Shown piece by piece: positions 24,206 to 32,887 of a stretch of 39,594 nt of DNA; the stretch's first letter is position 1; each line of letters starts with the position of its first letter. The DNA is from Bacteroidales bacterium (GTDB lineage: Bacteria; Bacteroidota; Bacteroidia; Bacteroidales; UBA932). Location of the stretch: contig JAUYTH010000166.1 of the NCBI GenBank assembly GCA_030695165.1, positions 1-39,594 on the forward strand, written 5' to 3'. The notes under the pieces are model-generated. The model was not told where the DNA came from. It made no database searches and saw only the letters and a program-made list of their open reading frames with translations. Position numbers and translations under genes: made by a program.

Positions 24206-24938
24206 AACCAAATTTTCTGTTATTCCTGCAATTGATATAATTGCAGGAGAGTGTGTAAGGCTCTCAATGGGAGACTACAGCAAAAAAATTGTCTATAGTA
24301 CAGACCCTCTTGAGGTGGCTTTGAACTTTCACCGGATGGGTTTTGAGAGACTTCATATGGTAGATCTGGAGGGTGCCAAGGGAGAGAGCCCGGTAAACCT
24401 AAATGTTTTGGAGAGGGTTTCGAAAGGCAGCACAATGGAGATTCAGTTCGGAGGCGGAGTCAAGAGTTTGGAGTCTGCCGCCGAGGTGTTCAGTGCCGGA
24501 GCCTCAAGAGTAATATGTGGGAGCATTGCGGTAGAGAACCCCCCTCTCTTTAAGGAGATGTTAAAAATCTTCGGTAGCAAAAGGTTGATTCTTGGAGTAG
24601 ATATTAGAGATGGTAAAATTGCGATAAAAGGGTGGAGGCAGGAGTGTAATTCAGATCTCTTTGAGACTATATCCAACTATGCAAAAATTGGAGTGAGTCA
24701 ATTGATTTGTACAGATATCACTAAAGACGGTATGTTGTGTGGACCGGCATTTGATATCTACTCCTCCCTAAAAAGAGAGTTTCCCGCGATTGAGCTTATT
24801 GCCAGCGGAGGTGTCTCCTCGCTGCAAGATATTGTTAGACTAAAAGAGTGCGGTGCAGATGGAGTTATAGTTGGGAAAGCACTATATGAAAATAGAGTTG
24901 ATTTAAAGGAGTTATCACTATGGTTGCAAAACGGATAA
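24189..24938 (+). CDS. hisA: ProFAR isomerase HisA
   Basis: This (beta-alpha)8-barrel enzyme of about 249 residues isomerises ProFAR to PRFAR. The first strand SVIPAIDIIAGECVRLSMGDY carries the catalytic Asp; further motifs are MVDLEGAKGESPVN, IQFGGGVKS, the second acidic site near ILGVDIRDGKIAIKGW, and ELIASGGVSSLQD and DGVIVGKALYE in the phosphate-binding loops. I use the ATG at 24189, giving a 17-nt overlap with hisH; a TTG at 24171 or a GTG at 24198 are possible alternatives. hisF starts 19 nt before its stop. Confidence 0.95.
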   Translation: MVIVSKTKFSVIPAIDIIAGECVRLSMGDYSKKIVYSTDPLEVALNFHRMGFERLHMVDLEGAKGESPVNLNVLERVSKGSTMEIQFGGGVKSLESAAEVFSAGASRVICGSIAVENPPLFKEMLKIFGSKRLILGVDIRDGKIAIKGWRQECNSDLFETISNYAKIGVSQLICTDITKDGMLCGPAFDIYSSLKREFPAIELIASGGVSSLQDIVRLKECGADGVIVGKALYENRVDLKELSLWLQNG

Positions 24939-25675
24939 TACCTTGCCTGGATGTTCACGAGGGCAAGACTGTGAAAGGGGTAAATTTTATAAACCTTAAA
25001 GAGGTGGGAGATCCTGTTCTTATGGGAAGAGGATATGCTCTGCAGGGGGCAGATGAGCTTGTTTATCTGGACATAAGCGCAACTCAGGAGGGTCGCCGGA
25101 CATTTCTCTCACTTGTAAAGAGAGTTGCCAAAGAGATAAATATTCCATTTACGGTAGGTGGTGGCATAACAGAACTCAGCCAGGTGAGTGCACTTCTGGA
25201 TGCGGGAGCAGACAAGATCTCAATCAATAGTGCTGCAATCTCTAACCCTGCACTGGTTGACTCAATTGCCTGTAGGTACGGATCTCAATTTGTAGTTGTT
25301 GCAATTGATGCAAGAGTAGAGGAGGGTATATGGAGAGTTATGAGCAGCGGTGGTCAAAAGAGGAGCAACAGGGAGTTGTTTGAGTGGGCAGATGAGGTTA
25401 TGAGCCGGGGTGCAGGCGAGATTCTCTTCACCTCAATGGATCACGACGGGACAAAAAGCGGGTTTGCATACCAGGCTCTGTCAACTCTGGGTTCCCGGCT
25501 AACCATTCCTGTTATTGCATCGGGTGGAGCAGGTAAGATGGAGCACTTTGCCCAACTCTTTAAAGAGGGAAAAGCAGATGCCGCTCTTGCTGCATCTGTC
25601 TTCCACAACGGAGAGATTGGGATACCTGCATTGAAAAGATTTCTGCTGGAGTCGGGAGTTGTGGTGAGATTATAG
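24920..25675 (+). CDS. hisF: Imidazole glycerol phosphate synthase, cyclase subunit HisF
   Basis: The 251-residue barrel protein begins MVAKRIIPCLDVHEGKTVKG, with the essential Asp11, and contains the second acidic residue in VVVAIDARVEEG (near 130). Other conserved parts are IPFTVGGGITE, ADKISINSAA, GAGEILFTSMDHDGTKSG and PVIASGGAGKMEHF. It uses ammonia delivered by HisH to form IGP and AICAR. The start overlaps hisA by 19 nt, and hisIE follows after 15 nt. Confidence 0.97.
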   Translation: MVAKRIIPCLDVHEGKTVKGVNFINLKEVGDPVLMGRGYALQGADELVYLDISATQEGRRTFLSLVKRVAKEINIPFTVGGGITELSQVSALLDAGADKISINSAAISNPALVDSIACRYGSQFVVVAIDARVEEGIWRVMSSGGQKRSNRELFEWADEVMSRGAGEILFTSMDHDGTKSGFAYQALSTLGSRLTIPVIASGGAGKMEHFAQLFKEGKADAALAASVFHNGEIGIPALKRFLLESGVVVRL

Positions 25676-25690
25676 TTAAAAAAAGAGATT

Positions 25691-26287
25691 ATGGAAAAAT
25701 TAAGAGATATAGTATTTAAAAACGAAACGGATCTTATTCCTGCAGTAATCCAGGATGATAAAACCCTTAAGGTTCTTATGTTAGGTTATATGAACAGAGA
25801 GTCATATGAGCTAAGTGTAGCCAGCGGACTGGTCACCTTTTTCAGCAGATCCCGCAAGAGACTCTGGATAAAAGGGGAGAGTAGCGGCAACTATCTTAAA
25901 ATTGTGACCATTGAGAAAGATTGTGACCAGGATACACTTTTAGTGAGGGTAAATCCTGCAGGCCCGGTTTGCCATACCGGAAGCGTAAGCTGTTTCGGCG
26001 GCAGAGATAGTGAGGGTTTTACAGGGAGGCTTACTCAAATAATAGGAGAGAGGCACCTCAATATGCCACCCGACTCATACACAACCTCGCTCTTTAACTC
26101 CGGAGCAGATAGAATCTGCAAAAAAGTAGCAGAGGAGGCTGCTGAAACCATAATAGAGGCTATTAAAGGGGATAAAAAAAGATTGGTATATGAGAGTGCA
26201 GATCTCATATACCATCTTATTGTTCTGCTCGAGTTTTACGGGCTCTCTCTATCCGATATCGAGGAGGAGCTTTACTCAAGAAACTAA
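25691..26287 (+). CDS. hisI: Bifunctional PRA-CH / PRA-PH protein HisIE
   Basis: The 198-residue protein joins phosphoribosyl-AMP cyclohydrolase (residues 1 to about 105) and phosphoribosyl-ATP pyrophosphohydrolase (about 110-198), steps 2 and 3 of the pathway. The cyclohydrolase part shows MLGYMNRESYELS, KRLWIKGESSGN, the metal-binding CDQDTLLV and catalytic GPVCHTGSVSCF. The pyrophosphohydrolase part shows YTTSLFNSGADRICKKVAEE and EEAAETIIEAI. This fusion is common in Bacteroidota. It ends the operon, 7 bp from the convergent fhs stop, with no room for a conventional terminator. Confidence 0.96.
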   Translation: MEKLRDIVFKNETDLIPAVIQDDKTLKVLMLGYMNRESYELSVASGLVTFFSRSRKRLWIKGESSGNYLKIVTIEKDCDQDTLLVRVNPAGPVCHTGSVSCFGGRDSEGFTGRLTQIIGERHLNMPPDSYTTSLFNSGADRICKKVAEEAAETIIEAIKGDKKRLVYESADLIYHLIVLLEFYGLSLSDIEEELYSRN

Positions 26288-26294
26288 CTTTCCG

Positions 26295-27956
26295 TTAAAA
26301 TAGTCCGGAGATATTTCCGTCGTTATCGATGTCGATACGCTCCGATGATGGCTCCTCCGGAAGGCCAGGCATACGCATAATCTCCCCGGTTATTGGAACA
26401 AGAAATCCTGCCCCGGCTGCAATCTCGATATCTCTTACGGTGATGACAAAATCCTTTGGCCTTCCCAAAAGATCCGGATTGTCCGAGAGGGATTTCTGAG
26501 TCTTTGCCATACATATTGCAAGCCCTTCAAGCCCTAAGTTTGAGATCTTTGCAAGTGCACTTTTAGCTTTAGAGGTGTAGTCTACAGCCTCTGCTCCGTA
26601 AATTTTCTTGGCTATTGTCTCTATTTTCTGCTCTACACTGTCTGTCAGAGGGTATAAAGGGGCGAATAACGGACAGCACACCTTTGCAGCCTCAACCACC
26701 ATATGGGCCAGCTCCTCTGCTCCTGCGCCACCTTTTGCCCATACATCCACAACTGTAACAGGTATATCTTTACTCTTGCAAAAGTTAACTACAAAGTCAA
26801 TCTCCTCCTGAGTATCGGTTAAAAAACGGTTTACGGCAACCACCGGAGCCAGGCTGAATAGCCTGATGTTCTCTACGTGCTTCTCCAGATTCCCTATACC
26901 TTTTTTCAGAAACTCTACTCCCGGGTTTTTTATCTCCTTGAGCGGTTGTCCTCCGTGATATTTTAGTGCCCTTATTGTAGCAACCAAAACAGCACCGTTA
27001 GGTGAAAGCTTTGCACTTCGGCATTTGATATCAAGAAACTTCTCTGCACCAAGATCAAACCCGAAACCTGCCTCAGTTACAGTGTAATCTGTAAGAGACA
27101 TAGCGGTCTGCGTAGCAATAACTGAGTTTGTACCCTGAGCAATGTTTGCAAAAGGGCCACCGTGAATAATTGCGGGAGTCCCCTCTACAGTCTGTACCAG
27201 ATTAGGCTTTAGCGCATCTTTTAGAAGCGCAGCCATTGCTCCGTGAGCCTTTAAATCTCTGGCATAAATCGGTTTTTTGTCAAAGGTATAACCAATAAAA
27301 ATATTTCCCAGCCTTTGCTTCAGATCTTGCAAATCCTTTGATAGACATAATATTGCCATCACCTCCGAAGCGGCTGTGATGTCAAAACCAGTCTCCCTTG
27401 GAATACCGTGAGCAGTCCCGCCCAGACCTACGACAATAGATCTTAAAGACCGGTCATTCATATCCATAACCCTTTTCCAGGAGATGGTGCGAGGGTCAAG
27501 GTTAAGTGACCTGGTTTTACTTTGGATGTTATTGTCAATAATAGCTGCTAGCAGGTTGTGGGCCTTCTCAATTGCTGCAAAGTCACCGGTAAAATGGAGA
27601 TTGATATCCTCCATAGGAAGAACCTGAGAGTAGCCGCCTCCGGTTGCACCCCCTTTGATGCCAAATACAGGCCCAAGTGAAGGCTCGCGCAGAACGACTG
27701 CAGAGCGCATACCTATACGGTTAAGCGCCTGAGAAAGCCCGATGGAGACTGTTGTTTTTCCCTCTCCGGCAGGAGTTGGAGAGATTGCGGAGACAAGGAT
27801 AAGTTTCCCGAATTTTGATCTGTCAATATATTTTGGAGGGAGCTTTGCTTTGTATTTCCCATATAGTTCAAGATCTTCCGGATCGATTCCAAGCTTTTTG
27901 GCTATCTCACCTATAGGTTTCATCGTCACTTTGCGGGCAATTTCAAGATCGGTCAT
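26295..27956 (-). CDS. fhs: Formate-tetrahydrofolate ligase
   Basis: The 553-residue cytoplasmic enzyme activates formate with ATP and tetrahydrofolate to 10-formyl-THF, feeding purine synthesis and one-carbon exchange. The P-loop TPAGEGKTTVSIGLSQAL is near residue 60, and GIKGGATGGGYSQVLPMEDI, LHFTGDFAAI, HGGPFANIAQGTNSV and the C-terminal AGAGFLVPITGEIMRMPGLP are all strongly typical. Length is normal (about 555). The gene is monocistronic on the minus strand and converges with the his operon. The AICAR released by HisHF needs 10-formyl-THF to re-enter purine synthesis, so the proximity is metabolically sensible, though not evidence of co-regulation. Confidence 0.97.
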   Translation of the reverse strand: MTDLEIARKVTMKPIGEIAKKLGIDPEDLELYGKYKAKLPPKYIDRSKFGKLILVSAISPTPAGEGKTTVSIGLSQALNRIGMRSAVVLREPSLGPVFGIKGGATGGGYSQVLPMEDINLHFTGDFAAIEKAHNLLAAIIDNNIQSKTRSLNLDPRTISWKRVMDMNDRSLRSIVVGLGGTAHGIPRETGFDITAASEVMAILCLSKDLQDLKQRLGNIFIGYTFDKKPIYARDLKAHGAMAALLKDALKPNLVQTVEGTPAIIHGGPFANIAQGTNSVIATQTAMSLTDYTVTEAGFGFDLGAEKFLDIKCRSAKLSPNGAVLVATIRALKYHGGQPLKEIKNPGVEFLKKGIGNLEKHVENIRLFSLAPVVAVNRFLTDTQEEIDFVVNFCKSKDIPVTVVDVWAKGGAGAEELAHMVVEAAKVCCPLFAPLYPLTDSVEQKIETIAKKIYGAEAVDYTSKAKSALAKISNLGLEGLAICMAKTQKSLSDNPDLLGRPKDFVITVRDIEIAAGAGFLVPITGEIMRMPGLPEEPSSERIDIDNDGNISGLF

Positions 27957-28108
27957 AATCAGATAAGTTTTATTATAAATTGATACTATAATGCTACAAC
28001 AAACGAAATAAAATAAAGTTTTTCCTGCACTCTTATGGTTTTTACCAACTCCTTTGCTGCGAAATTAAAAAAATATTTTATACTAACTATAAAATTGGCA
28101 CTTATGAT

Positions 28109-28210
28109 ATGGCCTTAACCATTCGTTTAAGTGCAGGTAGGTTTGTCGCCCAAGAGGAAGTTGATAATGCGGTAGATGCAATATGGGATTTTGCCACTTT
28201 GAGAAGAAAA
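28109..28210 (+). pseudogene. Remnant of a cysteine desulfurase (NifS/IscS-type) C-terminus
   Basis: About 34 codons read LTIRLSAGRFVAQEEVDNAV and onward to DAIWDFATLRRK, closely resembling the C-terminal helix region of class V aminotransferase cysteine desulfurases (pattern IRxSxGRFxxxEEVDxAVxAI). Upstream in the same frame there is no recognisable homology, and the catalytic cysteine and PLP-lysine parts are absent. The frame then continues into unrelated hydrophobic codons. I read it as a relic of a deleted gene or of a past recombination. It lies in the 343-bp gap between fhs and the UDP-glucose dehydrogenase gene, otherwise AT-rich and without an intact gene. Confidence 0.55.
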
Positions 28211-28238
28211 AAACTAAAATTGTGTCTATTTATTTTTA

Positions 28239-28277
28239 TTATCTTTGTTATGCCTGAAAAGTGCATAACAAAGATAA
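28239..28277. repeat. Perfect 15-bp inverted repeat with 9-bp spacer
   Basis: TTATCTTTGTTATGC (28239-28253) and its exact reverse complement GCATAACAAAGATAA (28263-28277) flank a 9-bp spacer. Each arm contains TATCTTTG, the -7 promoter element, pointing outward-to-inward on its own strand. There is no U-tract, so it is unlikely to be a terminator. It may be an operator, a cruciform or a paired promoter site; it lies 22 bp before the first gene of the polysaccharide locus. Confidence 0.9.
28240..28247 (+). promoter_or_regulatory. Putative -7 element for the polysaccharide locus (ugd-uxs)
   Basis: TATCTTTG inside the left arm of the inverted repeat matches TAnnTTTG. TTG at 28220-28222 could be a -33 core with a 17-nt spacing, slightly short. 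Transcription from here would start within the repeat and leave about 45 nt before the ugd ATG. Confidence 0.45.
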
Positions 28278-28299
28278 CCCATCTAATACCCAGTGTTTT

Positions 28300-29625
28300 A
28301 TGAAAATTGCAATAGTTGGAACCGGATACGTAGGCTTGGTTACAGGAGCCTGTTTTGCCGAAATGGGACTCGAAGTCGTTTGTGTAGACATAGATAAAAA
28401 CAAGATTTCAAATCTTAAAGAGGGTATTATGCCCATATATGAACCGGGAATCAAAGAACTTGTAGATAAAAATGTAGCAGATGGGAGGCTATTTTTCTCC
28501 ACCAACCTTGAGGAGATTCTGGACGATGTCTCGGTTGTATTCAGCGCAGTAGGTACCCCACCGGATGAGGATGGCAGTGCAGATCTTAAATATGTTTTGG
28601 ATGTTGCAAGAACAGTGGGCAGGAATATGAAGGATTATGTTTTGCTGGTGACAAAGAGTACCGTGCCTGTTGGAACAGCGCCTAAAGTAAGGGCAGCGAT
28701 TGTGGAGGAGCTAAATAAAAGAGGGGTAAAGATTGAGTTTGATGTAGCCTCAAATCCTGAGTTTTTAAAGGAGGGTGCTGCAATAAAGGATTTTATGAGT
28801 CCGGACAGGGTTGTTGTAGGAGTAGAGAGTGAGAGAGCAAAATCTTTAATGGAGAAACTCTACAAACCATTTATGCTAAACGGATTCCCTATAATCTTTA
28901 TGGATGTTTCATCTGCAGAGATGACAAAATATGCAGCCAATGCAATGCTGGCAACCAGAATCAGCTTTATGAACGAAATAGCGGCACTTTGCGAAATAGC
29001 AGGAGCAAATGTAGATGAAGTTCGCAGAGGGATTGGAAGTGATAAAAGGATTGGTACTAGCTTCCTTTATGCCGGTGCCGGTTACGGTGGCTCTTGTTTC
29101 CCTAAAGATGTGCAGGCATTAATCCAGACAGGAAAGGAGTTGGGAGTGGAGATGAATGTTGTAAAAGCTGTAGAAGAGGTTAATGAAAGGCAAAAAGAGA
29201 TTGTATACAAAAAGTTAAAAAAGGCATTTAAAGGAGATCTTAAAGATAAGGTAGTGGCAATGTGGGGGCTCTCTTTTAAACCGGACACCGACGATATGCG
29301 TGAAGCGCCTTCAATAGTGGTTATCAATAAGCTTCTTGCAGAGGGCGCTTCTGTTAAGGTGTATGATCCGGTATCAATGGAGGAGGCCAGGCATAAACTT
29401 GGAGACTCCGTCACCTATTGCGAAAACATTTACTTCACTGTTAAGGATGCAGATGCAATTGTCCTTATGACAGAGTGGAAGCAATTCCGTCTGCCACACT
29501 GGTCACAGATAAAACTTACAATGAGAGGAAATATTGTTGTAGACGGAAGAAATATATATGATGCCAAAGAGCTCAAAGAGGAGGGATTTGAATGTATCTC
29601 AATCGGAAAAACTCATAAATTATGA
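28300..29625 (+). CDS. ugd: UDP-glucose 6-dehydrogenase
   Basis: The 441-residue enzyme oxidises UDP-glucose to UDP-glucuronate with two NAD. The N-terminal Rossmann motif is GTGYVG (7-12). Further on are [36 protein letters not shown], and the catalytic Cys266 in [10 protein letters not shown]. The C-terminal UDP-binding domain has [18 protein letters not shown] start at 28300, the ATG that places the Rossmann strand at residue 3, not the GTG at 28261 that lies inside the inverted repeat. The stop overlaps the next start as ATGA. It supplies the precursor for the adjacent decarboxylase and opens the exopolysaccharide region. Confidence 0.97.
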   Translation: MKIAIVGTGYVGLVTGACFAEMGLEVVCVDIDKNKISNLKEGIMPIYEPGIKELVDKNVADGRLFFSTNLEEILDDVSVVFSAVGTPPDEDGSADLKYVLDVARTVGRNMKDYVLLVTKSTVPVGTAPKVRAAIVEELNKRGVKIEFDVASNPEFLKEGAAIKDFMSPDRVVVGVESERAKSLMEKLYKPFMLNGFPIIFMDVSSAEMTKYAANAMLATRISFMNEIAALCEIAGANVDEVRRGIGSDKRIGTSFLYAGAGYGGSCFPKDVQALIQTGKELGVEMNVVKAVEEVNERQKEIVYKKLKKAFKGDLKDKVVAMWGLSFKPDTDDMREAPSIVVINKLLAEGASVKVYDPVSMEEARHKLGDSVTYCENIYFTVKDADAIVLMTEWKQFRLPHWSQIKLTMRGNIVVDGRNIYDAKELKEEGFECISIGKTHKL

Positions 29626-30554
29626 AAAGAGTATTGGTAACCGGAGGGGCCGGCTTTATTGGCTCACACCTATGTACCAGGCTGGTAAATGAGGGAAATG
29701 ATGTAATTTGCCTCGATAACTTCTTTACCGGAGCTAAGAGAAATGTAATGCATCTTATTGGAAATCCAAGGTTTGAACTTGTCAGGCACGATGTTATTAA
29801 CCCATTTCACGCAGAGGTAGATGAGATATACAATCTTGCTTGTCCTGCATCTCCGGTACATTACCAATACAATGCAATCAAGACCATAAAGACATCTGTG
29901 ATGGGTGCAATAAATATGCTTGGTCTGGCTAAGAGGGTTAATGCAAAAATTCTTCAGGCCTCTACCAGCGAAGTTTATGGAGACCCTATAGTACATCCTC
30001 AGAAGGAGAGTTACTGGGGAAATGTTAACCCGATAGGGATCAGATCCTGCTATGACGAAGGAAAAAGATGTGCCGAGTCACTTTTTATGGACTATCACAG
30101 GCAGAATGGGGTGAGAATAAAGATAATAAGAATTTTCAACACCTATGGCCCGAATATGCACCCAAACGACGGCAGGGTTGTCTCAAACTTCATTGTGCAG
30201 GCTTTGAACAATAGGGATATCACCCTTTATGGAGATGGTAGTCAAACCAGAAGTTTTCAATATGTAGATGATCTTGTAGAGGGTATGGCCAGACTTATGG
30301 CTACAGACGATTCTGTTATAGGGCCTGTAAACGTGGGCAATCCGAATGAATTTACTATAAAGGAGCTTGCAGAAAAAGTTGTAAAAATTACTGGCTCGTC
30401 ATCAAAATTTGTATATAGAGATTTACCCTCCGACGACCCTAAGCAAAGGCAGCCGGATATCTCTTATGCAAAGAAAATATTGGACTGGAAGCCCGTTGTT
30501 GAATTGAACGAAGGGCTAAAGTTGACTGTAGATTACTTCAGAAATTTAGATTAA
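29622..30554 (+). CDS. uxs: UDP-glucuronate decarboxylase (UDP-xylose synthase)
   Basis: The 310-residue extended SDR enzyme converts UDP-glucuronate to UDP-xylose. Seen: NAD motif GGAGFIG (8-14), the family-typical [22 protein letters not shown] (114-122), and the catalytic YDEGK with Tyr144 and Lys148, followed by [21 protein letters not shown]. These segments distinguish UXS from UDP-glucose epimerases. It overlaps ugd by 4 nt, so the pair forms a two-step route from UDP-glucose to UDP-xylose, suggesting a xylose- or pentose-containing surface polymer. Confidence 0.95.
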   Translation: MKRVLVTGGAGFIGSHLCTRLVNEGNDVICLDNFFTGAKRNVMHLIGNPRFELVRHDVINPFHAEVDEIYNLACPASPVHYQYNAIKTIKTSVMGAINMLGLAKRVNAKILQASTSEVYGDPIVHPQKESYWGNVNPIGIRSCYDEGKRCAESLFMDYHRQNGVRIKIIRIFNTYGPNMHPNDGRVVSNFIVQALNNRDITLYGDGSQTRSFQYVDDLVEGMARLMATDDSVIGPVNVGNPNEFTIKELAEKVVKITGSSSKFVYRDLPSDDPKQRQPDISYAKKILDWKPVVELNEGLKLTVDYFRNLD

Positions 30555-30561
30555 TAAGCAG

Positions 30562-31689
30562 ATGGATATCACTAATTCAGATTTTACAATACTTATCGTA
30601 GACGACGTTGACGCCAATGTGCTTCTTTTGAAGCTTCTAATATCTAAAGCCGGATACAAGACCCTTACGGCATACAATGGTAAAGAGGCTCTTGATATTA
30701 TAATTAAACAAAACCCGGACCTTATCCTTTTAGACATTATGATGCCTATTATGGACGGCCACGAGGTAGCCCGACAACTTAAGGAGATGCCGGATAAAGC
30801 CGAAATTCCAATAATTTTTCTCTCAGCATTAAACTCAACAGAAGATATTGTGCAGGGGTTTAAATTAGGAGCGGCAGACTATGTATCCAAACCCTTTAAC
30901 AAAGATGAACTTCTTACCAGGATTAATCACCAGATCTCCCTTATTCACGCAAAGAGAACAATCTCCAGCCAGACAGAGGAACTTAGACGCACAATTTTAG
31001 GGAGAGATAAGCTTTATTCCGTCATTGCGCACGATTTGCGCTCTCCTATTGCCTCAATCAGGATGGTGATGGAGGTACTTATCAACGGAATCCAGAAGGA
31101 GTCTCTGGACCCAGATATGTACGACCTTCTGATAATGGCAAACCGCCTCACTGACGACAGTTTTACACTTCTGGATAATCTGCTTAAATGGACAAAGAGC
31201 CAGACAGGGCGTCTGAGTACCGTTTATCAGGATGATGTTGATGTTATGAATCTGGTAAGAGGGGTTGTTGAGGTAATAAGAGGAGTCGCGAAACTAAAAA
31301 ACATTACCGTTAACCTGAGTGGTAGCACTTCAAGGATTGCCAGACTTGACATTGATATGGCTAAAACAGCTCTTCGAAATCTTCTTAGTAACGCTGTAAA
31401 ATTCAGTTACGACGGATCTGAGGTAGAGGTTGTGATTAAAGAGGAGGAGGATAAAGTTATAGTAGATGTGATAGACCAAGGTGCCGGAATCAATAAAGAG
31501 AAACAGAAACTGCTTTTTAAAGCAGATACGCACTTTACAAGTTTTGGTACAGGAAATGAAGAGGGGTCCGGGTTAGGGTTGCTCTTGTGCAACGAATTCG
31601 TGAAGAGAAATGGTGGGGAGCTTTGGTTTACTTCGGAGGAGGGAAAAGGCTCAGTATTTAGTTTTTATATCCCAACACCGAATAAATAG
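30562..31689 (+). CDS. Hybrid receiver-histidine kinase
   Basis: The 375-residue soluble protein has an N-terminal receiver domain (about 9-125; acidic pair at VDDVD, phospho-acceptor Asp58 in LILLDIMMP, Lys in YVSKPF), then a HisKA dimerisation domain with His157 in VIAHDLRSP, and a HATPase domain (N-box LRNLLSNAVKFS, G1 DQGAGI, G2 EGSGLGLLL). There is no membrane or sensory domain, so input probably arrives through the receiver, a receiver-first layout fitting an intermediate in a phosphorelay. It starts 7 nt after uxs, so it is probably in the same operon. The lone receiver at 32888 is a candidate partner. Its 3' end overlaps the opposite-strand gene by 32 bp. Confidence 0.93.
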   Translation: MDITNSDFTILIVDDVDANVLLLKLLISKAGYKTLTAYNGKEALDIIIKQNPDLILLDIMMPIMDGHEVARQLKEMPDKAEIPIIFLSALNSTEDIVQGFKLGAADYVSKPFNKDELLTRINHQISLIHAKRTISSQTEELRRTILGRDKLYSVIAHDLRSPIASIRMVMEVLINGIQKESLDPDMYDLLIMANRLTDDSFTLLDNLLKWTKSQTGRLSTVYQDDVDVMNLVRGVVEVIRGVAKLKNITVNLSGSTSRIARLDIDMAKTALRNLLSNAVKFSYDGSEVEVVIKEEEDKVIVDVIDQGAGINKEKQKLLFKADTHFTSFGTGNEEGSGLGLLLCNEFVKRNGGELWFTSEEGKGSVFSFYIPTPNK

Positions 31690-32695
31690 GTAAATGGTCG
31701 CTAAGGTCTGAGCGTTCGTTAAAATATGTAAGGGACTCCAGCTCTTTGCTGTGAAAAATATAATCTATCCTCAGAAGTCCCAGTGTTCTGAAAAATGTAC
31801 CTCCCATCTGGAATTTAGCTTTTTCGAAAGCGTCAATCAGGTTGTCTCCCTTCATTGTACTATAGACATAACTGTGCGGAGTGTCATTAAAGTCCCCACA
31901 TACTATAATGGGATATCTTGTAGTATCTATGAGGGCTCTCACAACCTTAACCTGATTTGCACGGCGAATAAAATTCTGCTCCATTTTTTTAAATACAGAT
32001 TTTAACCCTTGGCCGTAAGTTGAGTAGTAGCCTGTAGTCTGAAGGTGGTTGCAGATAAATCTAAGAGTATCTCCGTGTATGAAAATATCTGCCCATAAAG
32101 CACCGTTGCCGGTATTTTCAAAATCTATTCTCTCGCTCCTGATTATGGGGTGCTTGCTAAAAATGGCCATTCCGATGCGATCTTTATCAAGGGTTATTGA
32201 TGAGTAGGGTAGACAGTCGAACTCACCCCTAAGTTCATCAAGATTAAAGTAGACAGTTGGCTCAAACTCCTGCATTGCAAGAATATCAACCCCTTTATTT
32301 GCCATCTCCTTTGCAATTGCGGGGGCGTTTACTTCTTTTTTATAACTAAAGTAGTTGACATTGAATGTAGAAACTGTTACTGTCTTGCCGGAGAAATTGT
32401 TAAGGTCGTTATCACCGAAGTTTAGACCCACAATTGATGTAATAAACTTAAAATTTAAAACCAACGCTAAAACCGGAATAAAGGCCCAGATTTTTCTTCT
32501 TACCAGCCAGTAAACCAGCAGAGAGAAGTTAAAAAGAATTATAAGGGGTGAGAACATTACCGGATATTGGTGCCACACATAGATCTGTGGATCTATCCTG
32601 TCTGCAGAGGAGATTATAAAAGCTACTGCCAGAGATAACAGCCCTATAACTACAACCCAACCGTTAAAAAAAACTTTAACTGCCTTTACTCCCAT
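31658..32695 (-). CDS. Endonuclease/exonuclease/phosphatase family protein, membrane-anchored
   Basis: The 345-residue protein has three N-terminal membrane helices (about 8-28, 47-65, 70-90), then an EEP-fold domain. Catalytic motifs are visible: TFNVNYFSYKKE (Asn), MQEFEP (metal-binding Glu), CNHLQTTGY, CGDFNDTPHS (Asp/Asn) and the terminal SDHLPI (Asp-His pair). Bacteroidota carry many such membrane-tethered EEP proteins of unknown substrate; candidates include nucleic acids, phospholipids or phosphosugars. It faces against the polysaccharide genes and overlaps the kinase gene by 32 bp at the 3' ends, so each transcript carries antisense to the other's end. Confidence 0.9.
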   Translation of the reverse strand: MGVKAVKVFFNGWVVVIGLLSLAVAFIISSADRIDPQIYVWHQYPVMFSPLIILFNFSLLVYWLVRRKIWAFIPVLALVLNFKFITSIVGLNFGDNDLNNFSGKTVTVSTFNVNYFSYKKEVNAPAIAKEMANKGVDILAMQEFEPTVYFNLDELRGEFDCLPYSSITLDKDRIGMAIFSKHPIIRSERIDFENTGNGALWADIFIHGDTLRFICNHLQTTGYYSTYGQGLKSVFKKMEQNFIRRANQVKVVRALIDTTRYPIIVCGDFNDTPHSYVYSTMKGDNLIDAFEKAKFQMGGTFFRTLGLLRIDYIFHSKELESLTYFNERSDLSDHLPIYSVLGYKN

Positions 32696-32887
32696 AATGG
32701 TTATAAATTGTAACTATTAATAATTGATGTAAAAATAGGCGTTTTATTTTCAAACTAAAACAATTATTTACCTTATGTTAATAAAAAAAATTTGGTTGTT
32801 AATAATTATCAAAAAGCAGGAATGTATTAAAATTTTATTATCCATACTTTTACAACTGAAAATTATTACTTTAACCATAAGAATGCC

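Noticed and set aside
26281-26300. Terminator between hisIE and fhs
   Set aside because: The gap is 7 bp and I saw no stem with a T-run; transcripts may end inside the convergent gene.
28239-28277. Inverted repeat as a phase-variable invertible promoter as in Bacteroides fragilis capsule loci
   Set aside because: The spacer is only 9 bp and could not carry a whole invertible promoter; no second repeat pair or invertase gene was seen nearby.
28109-28303. A 64-residue frame as a real small gene
   Set aside because: Only its first half resembles a protein family, and only the extreme C-terminus of a much longer enzyme. It then runs through the inverted repeat and past the ugd start. A remnant is more likely.
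32696-32887. AT-rich gap as an origin or small RNA
   Set aside because: It is a simple AT-rich stretch with no DnaA-box cluster, no stable hairpin and no T-run. At most it holds weak promoter-like matches for the divergent genes.
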